Source: Clostridia bacterium | GTDB lineage: Bacteria; Bacillota_A; Clostridia; Oscillospirales; CAG-272 | NCBI GenBank assembly: GCA_017959485.1 | Contig: JAGDAM010000050.1 | Span: forward strand, 1 to 8,938 | Length of the DNA stretch: 8,938 nt | Direction of reading: 5' to 3' | Shown here: positions 6,735-8,938 of the stretch, in pieces | How the letters are laid out: each line of letters begins with the position of its first letter | Position numbering within the stretch: position 1 is the first letter of the stretch | The notes under the pieces: generated by a model | What the model saw: the letters and a program-made list of their open reading frames with translations, nothing else | Database searches by the model: none | Told to the model about the DNA's origin: nothing | Position numbers and translations under genes: made by a program

Positions 6735-6752
6735 TTCTTTCGGAATTATAAT
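6724..6752 (+). promoter_or_regulatory. Perfect-consensus sigma-A promoter of the small membrane protein gene
   Basis: TTGACA (6724-6729) and TATAAT (6747-6752) are separated by exactly 17 bp. Transcription should start near 6759, leaving a short leader of about 24 nt that contains the ribosome binding site AAGGAG (6770-6775), 7 nt before the ATG at 6783. Confidence 0.9.
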
Positions 6753-6782
6753 ATAAGCAACAAAAAATAAAGGAGAAAAGCA

Positions 6783-7154
6783 ATGGCAAATCCCTTTACC
6801 GACACCCCGGATTACTCGGAATCCTTCGAGCCCAAGGACATTGAGGACAACAAGGTCATATCTTTGTTCTCGTATCTTTCCTGGCTGGTCCTCATTCCGA
6901 TCTTCGCGGCTAAAGATTCGAAATACGCACGCTTCCACGCCAATCAGGGCATCGTTCTTGCGATAATCGAGATCGCGGTATGGGTCGTGTTCGGAATCCT
7001 TTCGGTGATCCCCGTCGTCGGCTGGATCTTTACCGTTCTGAACAGTCTCTGCTCGATCGCTTTCACGGTGTTCGCCGTCCTTGGAATCGTAAACGCGGTA
7101 AGAGGAAAGGCAAAGGAACTCCCCTTTATCGGCGGGATCAGAATACTGAAGTAA
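6783..7154 (+). CDS. DUF4870/Tic20-like small integral membrane protein
   Basis: This 123-residue protein is the only plus-strand gene. After a polar acidic N-terminus (1-24) there are three or so hydrophobic segments (about 25-43, 54-80 and 82-106) and a short basic tail. The segment SYLSWLVLIPIFAAKDSKYARFHANQG (30-56) contains the conserved FHANQG signature of the DUF4870 / Tic20-like family. Family members are small bacterial membrane proteins with no agreed function, so none is assigned. The start is secure, with AAGGAG 7 nt upstream and a perfect sigma-A promoter above it. It is transcribed divergently from the phosphoesterase operon through a shared inverted repeat, which hints at co-regulation, possibly in envelope biology. 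A strong terminator follows its stop codon. Confidence 0.85.
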   Translation: MANPFTDTPDYSESFEPKDIEDNKVISLFSYLSWLVLIPIFAAKDSKYARFHANQGIVLAIIEIAVWVVFGILSVIPVVGWIFTVLNSLCSIAFTVFAVLGIVNAVRGKAKELPFIGGIRILK

Positions 7155-7173
7155 TCTCCGGCGCAACGCGCAG

Positions 7174-7217
7174 AAACGGGACCGTAAAAAGTCGTTCTTT
7201 TTTACGGCCCCGTTTTT
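7174..7217 (+). terminator. Strong intrinsic terminator between convergent genes
   Basis: The left arm 7174-7190 pairs with 7199-7215 through 16 base pairs and one A-C mismatch, around an 8-nt loop (7191-7198). The sequence continues with a T-rich tract (TTTTGTTTTATC, from about 7214). It lies 19 bp after the small membrane protein's stop codon. The same hairpin sits just past the ddl stop on the other strand and may also slow minus-strand transcription, but the T-tract is much weaker in that direction. Confidence 0.88.
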
Positions 7218-7220
7218 GTT

Positions 7221-8258
7221 TTATCTTTTATCTACCGCCATCCGGACGATCTTTTCGCAAAGCTCGCCGTAGTCGATGCCGACCGCGGCGGCTTCCTGCG
7301 GGAGAAGCGACGTGGGCGTCATCCCGGGCAGCGCGTTGACCTCGAGACAGTAAAACCGTCCGTCGTTCGAGAGAATGAAATCCGCGCGTCCGTAGGTCTC
7401 CATCCGGAGCGAACCGAACGCGAGAAGCGCCAGGCGTCCGATCTCGTCGGTCTGCGAAACGGTGAGCGGAGCGGGACAGATCTCCTCGGTGGCGCCCGCC
7501 TGATACTTGTTTTCGTAATCGTACCAGCCGCTTTTCGGTATTATTTCGACCGGGGGCAGCGCCTTACCGTCGAGGACGGCGCAGGTCAGCTCTCTTCCCT
7601 CGACCATACGCTCGACTATCAGCCGTTTTTCGAAAGCGGCTGCCGAGGCGAGAGCGAGAGAGAGTTCCTCCCCGTTGCGCACCCTCGAAACCCCGACGCT
7701 TGATCCGCACGAGCAGGGTTTGACGACGCAGGGGAAGCCCACCTCGCGGACGACCCGTTCGGGCGAATCCGCCCCGGTGTCGTAAACGATTCCGGCGGGA
7801 ACCGGTACTCCCGCCGCCGACATCAGCTTTTTGGCTATGTCCTTATCCATCGAAAGGAGCGCGCCTTCGTACCCTGTGCCGGTGTAATGCGTGATTCCGG
7901 CGCATTCGAGCGCCGCCTGGACCATACCGTTCTCACCCGCTCCGCCGTGCAGAGCGAGAAAAACGGCGTCGGCGAGCTCGCACAGGCGGATGACTCCCCG
8001 CCCGATCAGCGCTTTTCTGCCTCCGTTCGAGGCGGCTACCGCGCAAAGATCCGGCTCGCGCTTTTCGATCTTGTGGACCGGCACCGCTCCGCGGACGAAA
8101 AGCGATTCGTCCGGGCTGTCGGTGTCAAGTCCGAGATAAAGGTCGCAGAGCGCGACCCTGTGTCCTCTCGCGGCGAGAGCGTTGGCGATCAGACTCCCGG
8201 AGGAGAGCGAGACCTCCCGCTCGGGGCTCAGTCCCCCGGCAAGAACAGCAATTTTCAT
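7221..8258 (-). CDS. ddl: D-alanine--D-alanine ligase
   Basis: This 345-residue cytosolic ATP-grasp enzyme joins two D-alanines using ATP, supplying the dipeptide end of the peptidoglycan precursor. Length is normal for the family. Visible marks in order: AGGLSPEREVS (7-17, with the substrate-binding glutamate), HGGAGENG (104-111), TGTGYEGALLSMDK (126-139), the ATP-grasp segment VVKPCSCGSSVGV (178-190), the omega loop YDYENKY (246-252), GRADF (290-294; Arg291, Asp293) and LEVNALPGMT (305-314; metal ligands Glu306, Asn308). The omega loop keeps the Lys-Tyr pair (251-252) of D-Ala-D-Ala ligases, unlike VanA-type or Phe-bearing D-lactate ligases, so a normal D-Ala product is expected. The start has AAGGGA about 9 nt upstream. 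It lies 23 bp after the topoisomerase stop codon, probably in the same transcript. Confidence 0.95.
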   Translation of the reverse strand: MKIAVLAGGLSPEREVSLSSGSLIANALAARGHRVALCDLYLGLDTDSPDESLFVRGAVPVHKIEKREPDLCAVAASNGGRKALIGRGVIRLCELADAVFLALHGGAGENGMVQAALECAGITHYTGTGYEGALLSMDKDIAKKLMSAAGVPVPAGIVYDTGADSPERVVREVGFPCVVKPCSCGSSVGVSRVRNGEELSLALASAAAFEKRLIVERMVEGRELTCAVLDGKALPPVEIIPKSGWYDYENKYQAGATEEICPAPLTVSQTDEIGRLALLAFGSLRMETYGRADFILSNDGRFYCLEVNALPGMTPTSLLPQEAAAVGIDYGELCEKIVRMAVDKR

Positions 8259-8281
8259 ATGATCAGTTCCCTTGTCTTATC

Positions 8282-8938
8282 TCAGATATCCGCGTCCTTC
8301 ATATATCTCGCGGCGTTTTCCGCGATAAACTTCTTTCTCGCGGGCAGGTTGTTGCCGAGCAGAACGTCGAACATCTCGGCGGTGAGGGCGTCGTCCGCGG
8401 GCGTGACCGCGATAAGCCGGCGGGTTGCCGGATTCATCGTCGTCTCCCACATCATTTCCGGCTCGTTCTCGCCGAGTCCCTTCGAGCGCTGAAGCGTGTA
8501 TTTTGCGCTTCCGAGCTTTTTGAGGATTTCCGCCTTCTCCGGCTCGTTGTAGGCGAAATAGGTCTTTCCGCCCGAAGTGATCTCAAACAGCGGCGACTCG
8601 GCTATAAAGACCCGGCGCTCGCGCAGAAGAGTCGGAAGCAGACGGTAAAACAGCGTGAGCAGCAGCGTTCTGATCTGGAAACCGTCCTCGTCGGCGTCGG
8701 TGCAGATGATGATCTTCGACCATCTCAGCGACGACAGATCGAAAGTCGAAAGTTCGGCGTTCTTGACCTTCGCGCCCTTTTCGAGTTCGACTCCGCAGCC
8801 GATCACACGCAGAAGGTCGACGATAATCTCGCTGTCGAATATCTGCTTGTAATCGCTCTTCATACAGTTGAGCGTCTTGCCCCTGACGGGTATAATCGCC
8901 TGGAAGTCGGCGTCGCGTCCGAGTTTGCAGGAAGTCAG
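8282..8938 (-). CDS. Type IIA DNA topoisomerase subunit B (GyrB/ParE), C-terminal part
   Basis: The frame is open to the right edge, so only the last 218 residues are seen; the ATPase and transducer domains lie outside. The first visible residues (LTSCKLGRD... IIPVRGKTLN) are the part just after the Toprim EGDSA motif, whose glutamate should fall a few codons beyond the window. TDADEDG (visible residues 80-86) is the Toprim DxDxD metal site, followed by IRTLLLTLFYR. The segment QRSKGLGENEPEMMWETTMNP is the QRxKGLGE motif of GyrB/ParE, and the protein ends with a normal C-terminal block. The segment IFDSEIIVDLLRVIGCGVE and the short tail resemble the divergent GyrB/ParE group often seen in Clostridia rather than canonical GyrB, so gyrase versus topoisomerase IV is left open. 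It pairs with a GyrA/ParC-type subunit to pass DNA strands. The ddl gene follows 23 bp downstream. Confidence 0.92.
   Translation of the reverse strand: MTSCKLGRDADFQAIIPVRGKTLNCMKSDYKQIFDSEIIVDLLRVIGCGVELEKGAKVKNAELSTFDLSSLRWSKIIICTDADEDGFQIRTLLLTLFYRLLPTLLRERRVFIAESPLFEITSGGKTYFAYNEPEKAEILKKLGSAKYTLQRSKGLGENEPEMMWETTMNPATRRLIAVTPADDALTAEMFDVLLGNNLPARKKFIAENAARYMKDADI

Noticed and set aside
7221..8258. VanA/VanB-type D-alanine--D-lactate ligase
   Set aside because: The omega loop has the Lys-Tyr pair of D-Ala-D-Ala ligases, and no vanH, vanX or regulator genes flank it.

Overview
The window looks like a piece of a moderately high-GC Bacillota chromosome, most likely an uncultured gut-type Clostridia (Oscillospirales or a relative). 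This is inferred from three things. One is the Clostridia-flavoured type IIA topoisomerase B subunit at the right edge. Another is the short interspersed palindromic repeats. The third is a surface phosphoesterase with a single-pass C-terminal anchor and a basic tail. No 16S or other phylogenetic marker is present, so the placement is tentative. Coding density is high and nearly all genes lie on the minus strand.

Left part (1-361): no protein gene is recognisable. It holds a roughly 140-bp MITE-like element with hairpin-bearing terminal inverted repeats (110-249) and an intrinsic terminator (298-343) that ends the minus-strand operon to its right.

Centre (362-6633, minus strand): in transcription order there are four genes. 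First is a secreted, C-terminally anchored LamG-like/metallophosphoesterase protein (6633-4828). A 122-bp gap with three phased palindromes follows. Then come three tightly packed genes: a MelB/GPH-type MFS symporter (4705-3281), a monoacylglycerol-lipase/lysophospholipase-type hydrolase (3265-2279) and an unusual four-part protein joining a DedA/VTT membrane domain to a PlsC-type acyltransferase, a zinc ribbon and a PH-like tail (2254-362). The last three together suggest uptake, deacylation and re-acylation of (lyso)lipids, functionally reminiscent of LplT-Aas or MFSD2A. That reading is inference.

Intergenic hub (6634-6782): two divergent promoters, each a perfect TTGACA-17-TATAAT, face away from each other. 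Their -35 boxes lie inside one perfect 11-bp inverted repeat (6705-6734). One promoter drives the phosphoesterase operon. The other drives a small DUF4870/Tic20-like membrane protein (6783-7154). This arrangement is the most striking regulatory structure in the window.

Right part (7174-8938): a strong terminator lies between the convergent small membrane protein gene and ddl. The D-alanine--D-alanine ligase gene ddl (8258-7221) sits 23 bp downstream of a GyrB/ParE-type topoisomerase subunit gene that is cut by the window edge.
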